A stretch of 64,000 bases of DNA, taken from Rhynchopus sp. YZ270_cl-10 (taxonomy: Eukaryota; Euglenozoa; Diplonemea; Diplonemida; Diplonemidae). The stretch covers positions 888,501 to 952,500 of the forward strand of contig OZ037850.1 in assembly GCA_964035575.1 (NCBI GenBank), given 5' to 3'. A model generated the notes under the pieces. The model was not told the DNA's origin, ran no database searches, and saw nothing but the letters and a program-made list of their open reading frames with translations. The position numbers were made by a program, and so were the translations under genes. Shown piece by piece: positions 1-11,144 of the stretch (the first letter of the stretch is position 1; every line of letters begins with the position of its first letter).

Positions 1-19
1 GGGCTATCGAAGGAGCAAC

Positions 20-742
20 ATGCCCATCTCTGGTGGGGGAGCAGGCGCAATCTATGCTGTGCGCAGTGACAGACGAGCCATGAGCGACGAAAGGAAGCGT
101 GTGGCAGAGGCACGTAGACAGCGGAGTGACGACATGAAGGCACGTCAGGACGCAAATGTCGAGCGCGTCATGCGCAACTTCGACCTAGACGGCAACGGCA
201 TGCTCGAAAAGGCAGAGTTGAAAGCAGTTCTTGAATCCCTGAACGAAGGCATCATCGTGACAGACGAAGAGGTGGACTGGCTCCTTGCCACCTGCGACGG
301 CAACAACAACGACGCCATCGATAAGGACGAAGTCTACGATGCGCTCTCCTGGTGGGAACACTACAGAACCTGCAAAGAACGTCTTGCGATGATTGTCAGA
401 AAATACGACACCAGCGAAAACGGTGTTCTCGAACTGGACGAGCTGGTGCAGGTCTTGACACATCTCAATGACGGCCGTGCTGTGGCAATTGAAGAAGCCC
501 GGCTGGTTATGATCCTTTGCGACACTTCGCAGGACGGAGGTCTGAACCCACAGGAGTTGCTGTACGCGATCTCCGTCTGGTACGCAGCGCATGACAAAGA
601 GGTTTCGCGTGTGGAGCTGCCGCATGTCCCAGCACCCCATCCATCTGTCATCAAAAAGTACAAAAAGGACAGAAAAGAGCTCAAAGGCAAGCAAGCAAAG
701 AAGAGCACGCCCAGTGGCTGTGGAGGGTGTGTGATAGCATGA
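20..742 (+). CDS. Four-EF-hand calcium-binding protein with farnesylation box
   Basis: The 240-residue product is predicted to bind calcium and to attach to a membrane. Four canonical EF-hand loops are visible at about residues 55-66 (DLDGNGMLEKAE), 93-104, 130-141 and 168-179, each with acidic positions 1 and 12. A basic stretch (KKYKKDRKELKGKQAKK) leads to the C-terminus CGGCVIA, a CaaX box of the farnesyl type (CVIA is the ending of yeast a-factor), with a second cysteine upstream that could be palmitoylated. The N-terminus is basic and helical. The frame is also open to the window edge and no pyrimidine-AG acceptor is visible before the ATG, so the true start or a 5' exon may lie outside. 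It is probably a calcium sensor of the calmodulin superfamily; no specific subfamily is recognised. Confidence 0.85.
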   Translation: MPISGGGAGAIYAVRSDRRAMSDERKRVAEARRQRSDDMKARQDANVERVMRNFDLDGNGMLEKAELKAVLESLNEGIIVTDEEVDWLLATCDGNNNDAIDKDEVYDALSWWEHYRTCKERLAMIVRKYDTSENGVLELDELVQVLTHLNDGRAVAIEEARLVMILCDTSQDGGLNPQELLYAISVWYAAHDKEVSRVELPHVPAPHPSVIKKYKKDRKELKGKQAKKSTPSGCGGCVIA

Positions 743-2621
743 GATGTGAGATGGTGTGTTGCAGCTTTGCGTCTTTCCCGCAGGCATATCCCGTCAAGGG
801 GTTGTTTGTCTCTTCTTTGGCGCACTGTTCTGTGGCATTGGTCTGTTGTCTTTCCCCAATTATTATCAGAGTTTATCTTTCAGTTTAGAATATATGACAA
901 GTTTTTGAAGAAGCGTGTCAAGAAAATGTGCAGTGCACCCTCAGTATTTGTTTGCAACAGTCTCATAGAGTGGGGAGCGGGTGTGTTTTGATACGGTGTG
1001 TGTTCATCCAACTACGCTTCAGCGTGATTCTAGTATTCTGTTATCCTTTTTATTTTATTTTTTTTATACAGTGCCCGACGTCACCGGTGTTCGCATTATC
1101 AAGTACACTTTTCCTGTTGGGTGTGTAAACTGCAGGTCTTTGTAGTTTTTGTTTTCCTGCATTTCCTGCAAAAAAATAAAATGGTGTACTTCTTCACCGA
1201 CCCCCATTCCTCACAAGAGGATGTTCTCTACTTCTTGCCTTAAATGCCGTCCATACATTTTTGGCATATTTTTACTCCCCTGCCAGAGTTCTGTTCGTCC
1301 GTTTTGTTTGTTTTTTTTATCATTGTTTCTTTCACTAGCGAAACTGGAAGACAAACAACGTCCCAGTATGTCATCCTATGAGGTAGAAGGGTCGTTGTCT
1401 GTATGGACATATGTGGTCAGATGTAATGAAAAAAAAGCGATCACCTCATCTCCGTCCAAATGCCGTTTGGGTGACATGTATGCAAAGAACCTGCTTCGGT
1501 AGGGGGGAGTGTCAAAAATCAGAAAAAACCTACTCTTGGAAGGTCCCTTTTCATAAAAAAGCTGCTTTGAAGGGTTTGAGGATGAACTATGTCAACACCT
1601 TCCGTCGGAGCAAAATGCTTCGGAAAACATGAGTTTTAATGTTGCGTATGGAGTCAATTGTTGACACTCTAAAACGTGGCTTCGTTTCTTTCTCGACGAT
1701 GCGTACAGTTCTGCGCCTTAAAAATGTCACCCTTTTTTGTTTGCGTTCGTTCGTTTCCCCGAGCTTCTTATGAGCATAGGGGGGGGAATCGCAAAGGGCT
1801 GCAGTGTCCATGACAGCATCCTTGAGGATGTATCTCGCTATTTTGTGTATTTCTGCGTGTTTTATTGAGTTTCGTTGAGTTTCTACCTTTTTTTTCCACT
1901 TTTTTCAGTTTTTTTTTTATTGTGCGACGGCCATTGTGTCAAAAAAATATATCATAAAGTGTAGTGTTTCCCGTCTCTCTTGTCCCACTTCTCCTCACTC
2001 TGTTCAAAGCTAGGGATTGTAGTCACTGTTTTGTTACGAAACTTTGATCTTCGATCTGGGGCTGCGCTGTAATGAAGCAAACATGCCCTCCCACACGCTT
2101 GACAGTACAGATAAAGGCAAAAGGAACTGTGCCTGATGTTTGCAGTAATATTTTTTGGCGGGCACAGACGCGCTTTTCTGTATTCGGGCCCAGTATGGAT
2201 GTTCGTGTTGGCAAAATGGGTGATGATGGGTTCCTGTTGAAGTGTTTCTGACAAAATTCCCGATCCTCTTACTACGCGTTCCGTATGTGTGGGGTGCCGA
2301 CAGTGATGCTGGTAAAAAGGGAAACCAGAGGGGATCTTTATTAAAAAAATCCAAAAAAAGTTAAAAATCCAAACAGAGTTTTTCAATTGTTCGGAGGTCA
2401 AAAAAAGGGTGTGTGGTTCGCAAGCATCCTAGCCTTTTTGTAAGGGCAGCCTTACATTACCCTGCCTTGGGTGTTTGCTGATACTGCAGGAAAAAAAGAT
2501 GTGACATAAATAGCTTCATTTTTTTTTGGTGAACATTTTCTCTCTTTTGCTGGATTTTTTTTTTTGTGACTAAACGTGAGGCCTAGTTTTTTAAGAACAT
2601 ATTTGTACCAGGTTGTTTTTG

Positions 2622-2656
2622 TGTTTTGTTTTGTTTTGTTTTGTTTTGTTTTGTTG
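2622..2656. repeat. GTTTT microsatellite
   Basis: About seven tandem copies of the pentamer GTTTT lie in the spacer. Confidence 0.8.
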
Positions 2657-2712
2657 TAGTATTGCTTTGCCTGCCACAGGTGGGTTTCTCTTTACCATTC
2701 CTTTTTTGAAAG

Positions 2713-2757
2713 AGGTACACAGCCACGAGATAGGGCTTTTGTATTTCAAAATCAAAT
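2713..2757 (+). ncRNA. Stem-loop, class C (diverged copy)
   Basis: Class C design: a TACA arm, a short inner arm, a loop containing CACGAGA, then GGGC and TGTA arms and a tail TTTCAA plus CAA. In this copy the inner arm has changed (AGC and an extra TA), but the tail GTATTTCAAAATCAA is kept. Role unknown; see the findings. Confidence 0.5.
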
Positions 2758-4025
2758 TTCTTTCTTTTCTGTGAATAATACCAATTAAGTGCTCTTTTCG
2801 GGGGTGGGGTTCATTACCACCCCCTTGAGAAACAGTGCCTGCGTCTGGTAGTTGGAGATGTGTGCACGTTTCAAACTTTTCAAAACTTTTCTTTACTCTA
2901 TAACGTTCAATACCACACCAATTACAAGAAGGAGAAGATTGGTTGAAAGCCTTTGTCGCTGACATTTTTTTTTTTTTGTGCTATTTCCTCGCGCAAAAAG
3001 CCCCCCTTTTTTAAGGCCCTGTTTAGCTTTCTGTATTCTGTTTTCTGTTTCCTCCCCTCTTTCTCATCCCAATGGAAGCGACCCCACCCTTCCCTGCAAC
3101 CCCCCCTTTGCGAGAACGGCCTTGTTTTGTCAAATCAATGGATACAGTATGCATAGAAGAACGACATTTTTGCAGGGTATGTACCTGCAGGTCTGTTGAG
3201 GCGTCTGTACTAACAATGCTTGTGGGGATTCTGCACAATGTGGAAAAAAAAACAACACAGGATAGATCAAGTTGGGGGCATCGTTCTTCAGTCCTACATT
3301 GGATTGTACCCTGGCAAAGCAGTAATGCAATCCTTAACCGGACCCCTTTGAGGGGGATAAATCAATTCTTTTTGTCGCTCGCTTGCGGGCTGTCAAAAAA
3401 AAACAGTCTCTTTTAAATATTTGTGCCTCTTTTTGATTATTTTTTGAACGCAGCAGGAAAAATATTGGCATAATCGTGCTAAATACTTTTCATTTGCTTG
3501 CCCCTCTTTCGGAAAATAAAATGAAAAACAAAAAAGGTGTGACATATCATCCTAAACCTTTGTGTGGCATTGTTGAAGAGAATGCGATTTTTTGGAATAA
3601 TTCGTTTTCCCTCCCCTCGGGAAAAATGAGAACAATTGAGGCCATCTTAACCCCCCCTGATTCACAGCGATGAAACATCGTTCCGATAGTGTGTTGGCGC
3701 ATTTATAGTTTTCGAGTGATCCTTCTTCTTGAAATGTCACGTTTTCGAAAAAAATATCTAACTTTATCTTCATGTAGGATGACACCTCTTCGAATGTTGT
3801 GCGCAATTCAGTTCGCGATATCCGGTCTTTATTTACCGGACCATAACCAAACCATGGGCACACAACAGAATGGCCAAATCAGCGATATTTCTCGGGCTGT
3901 GGTTCCGCTCCTGGGTTATCGAATCATTTCAGCAGTTTTTTTTTTCTTCTTTCCGTCCAGCCCAAGATGTGGAGGGCAACTGGGGGCTTTTTTTTTAAGT
4001 TTGACCTTTTTATTTTCTGATCAAC

Positions 4026-4060
4026 GTGACTAATCAGGAGAGGCTTAGGTTCATCTTAGA
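4026..4060 (+). ncRNA. Stem-loop, class A
   Basis: Class A design: outer arm GTGA pairing with TCAT, inner arm CTAATC against GCTTAG, loop AGGAGAG, and a 3' bulge GT. A pyrimidine-rich stretch (TTTTCTTTTT) follows, as in most copies. Confidence 0.55.
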
Positions 4061-4467
4061 AAATTTTCTTTTTGTAAACGTTTGTGTCAGGAATTTGGGC
4101 AGTCCGTATGGCATGGCAAAGTCCATTATAAAAGGAAAAAAAAAATCTTTTTCTTCAAAGGTGATGCGAGGCCCATATTACCAAAAATATCTCTTTGTGA
4201 TAATACCTTCCCCTTTGCAAACTAAGATGCTTATTTCGGCAAAAACAAAAGCCAAAAGAGAACCTTTTTTGTTTTTACCATCCTTTTTTATTAATCCCCC
4301 CCCAAGAATTACCGAAAAAACTAGCCAACCAGTTGCGAACAGAACACATGAACAAACAAACAAACAAAATGATAAAAAAAAAAAAAATCACCTTCAATTT
4401 AGTCCCCCTCTTCCCTCACCACCACCTCCTCCTCTTCCTCCATCACGTCTGCCTCTTTGTCAGCCCC

Positions 4468-4651
4468 ATGCTGCTGCCGGCTCCCTTCCATCATGAAGAC
4501 GAGTTGCCGGTTGCTCGACTTCGTGGGCCTCCGACCTCTGGCCAGCGTCTCTTTCGCATACCCCGCAACGTAGCCCGAGGCGCAGGCGAACTGGGTGGTG
4601 GTGGTGGTGGTGGTGTTGAACCCACCCGGTTGGGTTCTCGCTCCGAATGTT
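4468..4651 (+). other. Coding-like island, possible 5' exon
   Basis: A long pyrimidine tract ends in AG at 4462-4463, the usual context of gene starts here, and ATG follows at 4468. The frame runs 61 codons (begins MLLPAPFHHEDELPVARLRG, includes seven glycines from a GGT run) to a good donor GTAAGC at 4652. Joining to the acceptor at 4732 does not keep the frame of the CAP start codon, so it is not a simple first exon of that gene. The opposite strand is also open from 4692 to 4399, with a threonine run and an acidic C-terminus. Only one strand can be real, or it is an untranslated leader; the + strand is preferred because of the acceptor and donor. Confidence 0.3.
4594..4615. repeat. GGT microsatellite
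   Basis: About seven tandem GGT triplets lie inside the coding-like island. Confidence 0.75.
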
Positions 4652-4747
4652 GTAAGCACGAAGTAGTTTTTTTTGCACCAATCCTTTTTCACAACCTGGT
4701 TCTCCCGACCACCCTACCCCCTCACCTCACAGCACACACAAAGAAAA

Positions 4748-7700
4748 ATGAAATTCTCAGCTGCAATCGAGGACGCATGGGAGAGTATGTACAGAGCACC
4801 CCCCTATTCCCCTCTCCGTTTATGGCCTTGATCCGGGGCTGGCAGTCGGAGGTGCCTGCAATAACTTGTATTTATTCATTGCAATTCAGGTGCACTGCTG
4901 AGGCGTTTGCACTTTCAACTTCTCTTTGATTGGTAAACGAAAACCTAATAATGACGGCCTTTTGTAAGTATCCCCACAAAGTTATTCATGTACACCGTGT
5001 AAGGACGGACCCCTTCACGGAATGGACAGAGCACTTTCTCTCCTACTCATCTGATTATTCAATGAAATATTAACGTAATGTCCCCCTCTTTTTGCCAATT
5101 TTCTGAACATTCTCTTAACAGACGTGCGTGACGATAAGTCGAAGGCAAACTTTATCCTCTGCTCTATCTCGAAGGACGCGAAATCTGCGGAGCTTGAAAT
5201 CCAGTCGTCGGGAGGACTTGCGGAGTTTGTGTCGCACCTGGACGACAAGAAGGTGCTGTTTGGAGGACTGCGGTGCCGCGCTGTGGACGACCGTGGAACG
5301 ACCAAGAGCATCCGCTCCAAGTTTCTCTTCATCTCATGGCTGGGTGGCAGCGTCGGTGCTGTGCAGCGTGCACGCGCAGGAACGCTCCGCTCTGAGTTTG
5401 TGAAGCTCTTCCACGGAGCGATCTCGATCCAGACATCCGACAAGGACGACCTCACGGAGCAGGTCCTCTCCGACAAGCTGCAGGCCTCCACCGGTGCGCA
5501 CAAGCCCACCGGGTACGAGTGGAACGGCAACGAGGACATGGAGGGCCTCTCGGAAGTGCCCGCCGCCAAGGAGGAGGAGAAGAAAGAGGTGAAGAAGGAG
5601 GAGAAGAAGGAGGAGCCCAAGAAGACAACCCCCAAGCAGTCCCCCGCCAAGGACCCCGTCAAGCCCGCCACCCCCGAGAAGGCCACCCCGCCCAAGAAGG
5701 CGTCGCCGCCCAAGAAGGTCGACACACCAAAGAAGGAGCCCACCCCCACCCCGACACCTGCCCCCGCACACAAGGCTGCCCACGCCACTGCAGGCGGCTT
5801 CGAGACACCCTCAGCGGTGTGGGAGGAGATCAGAGACGGCCAGACCGCAAGCAACTGGCTCATGATCGAGTACGACGGAAAGGACCCCAAGTCGATGAAG
5901 GTGTACAAAAAGAGCGAGGGTGGGCTGGACGACTTTGTCGAGAACCTGGAGGACGACAGAGTGCTGTTTGGAGGACTGAGGTGCAGGGCCATTGATGACC
6001 GTGGTACGGTCGTGAGCGTTCGCTCCAAGTTCCTGTTTATCACATGGGTGGGGTCTGGGGTGAAGCCTATGCAGCGCGCTAAGGTGTCGACACACAAGTC
6101 CTTCTTCGAAAAGGTGATTAGCGGAAGCCACGTGTCCATCCAGACGTCCGATGTCGAGGACCTGAACGCCAAGGACCTGGAGCACAAGCTGCAGGCCTCC
6201 ACGGGCGCGCACAAGCCCACAGGGTACGACTTTTCTGGTGGTGTTGTGCGTGACACCAACAGCAGCCCGTCTGCGAAGAAGGAGGCACCGAAGGACAACA
6301 AGGCAGAATTGGAAAAAGAAGCTGCCAAGAAGCAAGCGGAGAAGGAGGCAGCTGAGGCTGAGGCAGCAAAAGCGGCAGCCGCTAAGGAGGCTGCTGCTAA
6401 GGAAGCGGCTGAGAAGGAGGCAGCGGCGAAGGAGGCATCTGAGAAGGAGGCAGCTGAGAAGAAGGAGGCTGAGGAGGCAGCTGCAAAGGAAGCAGCAGCC
6501 AAGGAGGCTGCCGAGAAGGAAGCGGCTGAGAAGGAAGCGGCCGAGAAGGAGGCTGAGAAGAAGGCAGACGCGCCTGCCGCACCTGCCGCACCCGCTGCCC
6601 CCGCAGCAGGTGGCCCACCCGCACCCAAGGCAGGTGGAGGCCCGCCACCACCACCCCCACCACCACCGTCCGCGGACTTCTTCAAGGACCTTTCAAAGAA
6701 GTCTGGTGGTGGCGGCGACGAAGCTGATGCTGCTGCACGTGCAGCGCTTTTCGCAGACCTTGCAAAGGGTATGTGGGTAGGAGAGGTAAAGGGAGGGAGG
6801 AGGGGGGAGGGGGAGGGGGGGTTGTTTGTGATATAGTGCAGTCTCCACATTGCACGTTACAGGAACCGACATCACAAAGGGGCTGAAGAAGGTGGACCGT
6901 TCGCAGATGGTGCACAAGAACAGAGACGAGTCGGTATGTTGATACGTGGCTGTGGTGTCCTTCTGGGATAAGGAAGCAAGTTGGTTTGTTCTCCAATGTT
7001 TGGGGAGTCCCTTTGGGTTGCGTCGTTTACATCACTTTGTCTTTCAACATAGTTTTTGTCGGTTTCTATGAAAACCACGCACCAGTACCCAGATTATGTC
7101 TTGCTACACCACACCACGACAGGCACTCGGACAAGCAACCGACTTCTCTGAGCTGGAGAGGAAGAAGGCAGCACGCCAAGAGGAGCTTGCGAAAAAGAAG
7201 GCAGCAGCAGCAGGAGTCGTGAAGGCAGCGAAGGATCCTGTGATGCAGCTGGAGGGGAAGATGTGGAAGGTGGAGAACCAGATGGGGTCGAAGCTGGACC
7301 GGAAACATGACAAGCTGGGGGACGTGAACATGAGCCAGTCGGTGACGATCTCGGACTGCGAGAACTACCTTCTGGAGATCACGGACAAGGTGAACATGGT
7401 GATCATCCAGGACTGCAAGAACGTGGGTGTGATGCTGCAGGATGTTGTGTCTGGGGTGGAGGTGTCGAAGGGTATCAAGGTGGAGGTGCAGGCGTCGGGT
7501 GTGCTCCCATCGTTCAACATCGACCGCTGCAACGAGCTGATGCTGTACACAACAGAGAAGTCGCGTGATGTTGAGATCACCTCGACTGCGTCTGTGTGCG
7601 TCAACGTCACCTTCACAGACGAGAAGGTATACCACACATCGTATCACCACCACTATTCCCCATCCACCCACTCACCCATACGAGAACTTTCATTGAGCAA

Positions 7701-7951
7701 GCCATTAGTTGCCATGTTTTCATCACACAACTCAGAACACAAAATTTTAATGCTTTCTTCATATTCTGTGATGCACATGAGAGGCACATTTAGCAAGCTT
7801 TCTCTTTCTTACCACCACCACCACACCCACACAGGGAGGCGACGCTGACCCAGTGGAGAGACCCCTTCCCGAGCAGTTTGTGACCAGGATTGTTGTTGAT
7901 GACAACGGAGTGCCGAAGATGACGACTGTGCCAATGGAGCACGCTGGGTGA
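4748..7951 (+). CDS. Coactosin-coactosin-CAP fusion (actin regulator)
   Basis: Five exons fit in frame: 4748-4784, 5122-6768, 6863-6933, 7123-7626 and 7835-7951, giving 791 residues. Two ADF-H domains of coactosin type (about 1-145 and 240-385, each with VLFGGLRCRA and ending QASTGAHKPTG) flank a lysine/glutamate/proline linker. An alanine/glutamate/lysine helix, a polyproline stretch near 520 and a WH2-type segment with ITKGLKKV and HKN (about 550-580) follow. Residues 620-791 are the beta-helical CARP domain of cyclase-associated protein, ending with a DPVERPLPEQFV motif typical of CAP. CAP normally has an N-terminal helical domain that stimulates cofilin-driven severing; here coactosin modules replace it. 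The product should bind F-actin and recharge actin monomers. Exon 1 is supported by its match to the start of the second ADF-H domain. A trans-splice AG lies at 4731-4732. Confidence 0.88.
4835..4872 (+). ncRNA. Stem-loop, class E, inside CAP intron 1
   Basis: Class E has arms GCTGGCA and TGCCTGC around a GTCGGAGG-type loop, and a tail AATAACTT. This short copy lies in the first intron of the coactosin-CAP gene. Confidence 0.45.
4888..4927 (+). ncRNA. Stem-loop, class D, inside CAP intron 1
   Basis: Class D has an outer helix GTGC against GCAC, the core TGAGGCGTTT and a tail CTTTCAACTTC. The copy is in the same intron as the class E element, so the family is not confined to spacers. Confidence 0.5.
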
Positions 7952-9571
7952 TTTTTTTTTTGGGTGAGTATATTGCACAACAATTTATTTGTTCTGTGAA
8001 GCCGCGGAGCGTGTTTTGTGTTTTTTTTATTGTTTTTACGTATTTTTTTTGTTTTGTGTTTGCGTCTGATTGTTTTGCACCCGAGTGCCAGTATCTGCCT
8101 CCCCGACGAATGCTCACCAAAAGAACGGAGCGTATCGAAGGCTGTGACTCTGTTTATTCTGCCCTGTCTCCCCTTCAACCAACCCTGCTGTTCTGTTCTA
8201 GTTCACCTCCCCACCCCCCCCAAAAAAAAAGTAACAGCGAACGGAAGAGGTGAGGCACTGATTCGTGTGCAGTGATGTCCTTATGCGTTTATCTCTATGC
8301 AATAAAGAGGGGGATTTAGTGAGTCTTTTTATTTTAATTTTTGCGTGATTTTCTGTACTAAAGAAACTGTTTAATTGCTCGTGTGCTTACTTGCCTTTTC
8401 TTTTTCTTTTTTCTTTTTTTTCTCTCTAAAAAAAAGTGGGTTTTTGTGGTATTCAGCCGCCACGTTCTGTTTCTTGTTTCTCTTTATTGAATATCCTCCC
8501 ATTTTTGATTTTTTTTCTTTTTCGGTGTGTTTTTTTGTTGCATTCCGGACCTGTTTTGAGACAATACAAAAAAGGGAATAACAAAAATAAAAGAATTTGT
8601 TATTTCCACTTTCTCACACAACATGTTTCAAAAAGGGGTTTTCGGTGAAAGCAAAGGTGCGAAGTATGGTATTTTCATTGGATTAGTTGCGGAAATACTG
8701 GATTTCAAAAAAAGGAAAAGGGAACACGACTAAGGGAAAAACTAAAACTTTAAAGAAAATGGAGGGGAAAAAAACGACTCGAAAAAAAGGAATAAGAATC
8801 AGACCCCCAGGTTTGTAGTTGATCAATGTTACTAATTTTTCTTCACACTATAGTATACAGCTTGTCGATGCCCTTCCCCCCCTTTTTTTTTTCCGTTTTC
8901 CCCTGAAAATGCAATGTGATTTCATATGGCGTACCGGGAGAGTTGAGATTTTTTTTTTTGTGGGTTTGAAAAAAGAAAACAGCTCAAAGGGAAATGCAGC
9001 ACACACCGAAGGGGGGTTTACGAAAAAAAATTTTAGAGAGAAAAAAATGGGGGGTTTTTTCTGCCCCCTTCCCCTTTCCCCTCTTTATTCGGTGCTTACC
9101 TCCTCAGAGATGTTTGTACCTTCAACTTCGCTTTAGATGTGTGCTCAGCCTGAGTGGCTCAGATATGTTTCAAAATTTGGACTTGGTTTTGGATGCGCAA
9201 AAGAGATGGTGGGTCGGGAAAGGTGCTGCTGTTTTGTTACCCATCAAAGGGGGTAACCATCAGGCATTTCTCTACAAAAAAAAAAAGAAAAAAAAAGACA
9301 GCACATATGGCCAAGCCGTACCCTTCACCACAAAACACTTTTTTTTTGTTTTTTTTTACTCTGCGGCTTTACTGCCCTGCTTGTGATGTTTCGGTGGGGT
9401 TGGAACAGATCTGGAAAAGCCGAAAAAGGTAGTCGAAAATATGAAAAAAAAAAAAAACACAAAGGTGCCCTGCCCCCCAAAAAAAGAACCATCTCTCACG
9501 AAAATTTGGCTCAGATCGAAAAAAAAGGGGTTTTTTTTTCTAATTTATAGCCTTTTTAGCACACATCGATC
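7952..9571. other. T-rich spacer
   Basis: The spacer holds T, A and G runs and one weak class D stem-loop at 9092. No gene is supported. Confidence 0.55.
9092..9135 (+). ncRNA. Stem-loop, class D (weak)
   Basis: The outer helix is GGTGC against GTACC, and the tail is CTTCAACTTCGCTTT. The arms differ from other class D copies but still pair. Confidence 0.4.
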
Positions 9572-9636
9572 ATGAGAGGGTTGGCTCTCCTCTCTCTGCC
9601 CCAATTGTTTTTATCCTTAGGACATCACTCCAACAG

Positions 9637-9803
9637 TGTCAGTGTAATAGATCATCCTCCATCTACGCGAAGACGTCTGTTGAGGACATTCTTAGTACTC
9701 TGGAGGAAACCATGTCTCCAGGTGCACCCAGTTCCTCCCCACTGCTGGACTCAGATATTCATAACTTTACATACCAACTGCTGTACGATCATTGCGATTT
9801 AAG
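9637..9803 (+). other. Coding-like exon upstream of the SET gene
   Basis: A frame with good coding character (it includes SVEDILSTLEETMSPGAPSS and NFTYQLLYDHCDLR) runs to a donor GTAATA at 9804. Splicing to the AG at 9873 would add PIFDNATYTK and stop at 9907, overlapping the SET start codon in another frame. Splicing to an AG at 10024 would instead join the SET frame. It is either an extra 5' exon or the end of a small gene; its own start was not found. Confidence 0.35.
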
Positions 9804-9887
9804 GTAATACCATACAGAGCAGAAGTTCGCTTTTCTTTTCACCTTTTCCCCTTTCCCCACCCTCTCTACCCAGACCAATATTCGACA

Positions 9888-11144
9888 ATGCCACGTACAC
9901 CAAATAAGCAAAGACCTGAAGCGGGGGAGGGGTACATCACAGATTGCTCTTTGAGAACGGTGGTGAGTGCGGCGGGGCAGAGTGAGCGCACTAGGGTTCC
10001 TAATGTTCTCCGCTTCCGCGACAGGAATGGGGGGTGGGGGCTGTGTACTGCGGGGGAGCTGATTTGCGCAGGCACAACCGTCTTTGAAGAGAAAGGTCTG
10101 CAGGTGAGCGCGGCCGAGCGGATCCACCCAGAACGCCTCATTCCGAGGATACGAAACGATGATATCGAATGGGTCAAACAGCTTGAATCCCAGGGCAAAG
10201 GATGGGACAGCGAGGAGGGAATGTCCGCTCTTTTGGACACAAACGCGTTCTCGATTGACTCTGGGGTGGACTCTGATATTTCATCAGCGCTCTTCGAGAC
10301 GATCTCCCGCATCAACCACTCTTGCATACCAAACTGCGCTGTAAACGTCACCTCGACAGCAGAGGCCTCAGTCGTCACTTTGGTTGACATTCCTCCTTTC
10401 ACAGAACTCAGCATCTCTTATGGGGGGGAGGAAAAGGGGTGGAGCACTGCTTGTAGGAGAAGAATGCTTTTGGGGCACAAATTCTTTGTGTGTGGTTGTG
10501 TTCTTTGTGGGGAGGAGGACAGAATGGAGCAAAGTTTTGAACCAGATATGACCGATTTTATTCTTTCTCACACCGAAGGCGACTGTGGGAAGTCTCTCGA
10601 AGAATACATCGCGGGCATGCACGTTGTCGGGGAGGTGCATGGGTTTTCGCATTGGGGAGTAGCCTTCATAGCGAAAGGGTTGCTATCAAATTCGATTGCA
10701 GGGGTGGAGGCAACGCAGGAAGCGGTGTGGGTGAAGATGTCCCTCACGCTGCTTCGGTTTCTTACAAACTGGGGGCGCCATGTATGGTACTTCGAGGAGG
10801 AAGGGGTGCTCAGCTTTCAGCCCAGCTGGTTTGTTCTCTTCATAGTCTCAGTGAGTCTGAAGCTTCTCGACAATGCGGCTGAGTTCGAAGGCACGCTCCC
10901 AACAGTCAGACAAGCCCTTCTCTTGGTCCACCATTGGCATGCACGGTTCTATCCTAAACATGAAGATACGCTGACCATAGCAAAGGTATTGCTCGAGACG
11001 GAGGGAGTGGAGATGGTTGACAAAGGCGCCGAGGGGGTCAAGGCGTGCACAGCTGCATCTGTCACAGTGCATGCTGGTGGCAACTCTCCGGTCGTAATCC
11101 GCCAGCACGTAGAACGGATTCTGAAGGAGGTAAACAGTCTATGA
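9888..11144 (+). CDS. SET-domain protein (SMYD-like, no MYND finger)
   Basis: The 418-residue product carries a SET methyltransferase domain: N-terminal NGGWGLCTAGELICAGTTVF, the cofactor-site motif INHSCIPNC at about 142-150, the SISYGGEE segment, and a post-SET cysteine cluster CGCVLCGEE near 200. This order fits SMYD and related lysine methyltransferases, but no MYND zinc finger is inserted. The C-terminal half is helical with no recognised domain. The start at 9888 follows a strong pyrimidine tract and AG at 9872-9873 with a 14-base leader; the frame is open further upstream. Targets cannot be inferred. SET proteins of this type methylate either histones or cytosolic proteins. Confidence 0.82.
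   Translation: MPRTPNKQRPEAGEGYITDCSLRTVVSAAGQSERTRVPNVLRFRDRNGGWGLCTAGELICAGTTVFEEKGLQVSAAERIHPERLIPRIRNDDIEWVKQLESQGKGWDSEEGMSALLDTNAFSIDSGVDSDISSALFETISRINHSCIPNCAVNVTSTAEASVVTLVDIPPFTELSISYGGEEKGWSTACRRRMLLGHKFFVCGCVLCGEEDRMEQSFEPDMTDFILSHTEGDCGKSLEEYIAGMHVVGEVHGFSHWGVAFIAKGLLSNSIAGVEATQEAVWVKMSLTLLRFLTNWGRHVWYFEEEGVLSFQPSWFVLFIVSVSLKLLDNAAEFEGTLPTVRQALLLVHHWHARFYPKHEDTLTIAKVLLETEGVEMVDKGAEGVKACTAASVTVHAGGNSPVVIRQHVERILKEVNSL

Larger units (their letters stand above)
743..4467. other. Gene-poor T-rich spacer
   Basis: This stretch of about 3.7 kb holds long T and A runs, a GTTTT microsatellite and two stem-loops (2713, 4026). Short open frames occur (for example 1149-1502 and 3072-3416), but none has a recognisable domain, coding-like composition and a good acceptor together. 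No gene is called. Confidence 0.6.

Noticed and set aside
5015-6850. 611-codon minus-strand frame opposite the coactosin-CAP gene
   Set aside because: It is an alanine/serine-rich mirror of GC-rich coding sequence; the + strand has clear domains and splice-consistent frames.
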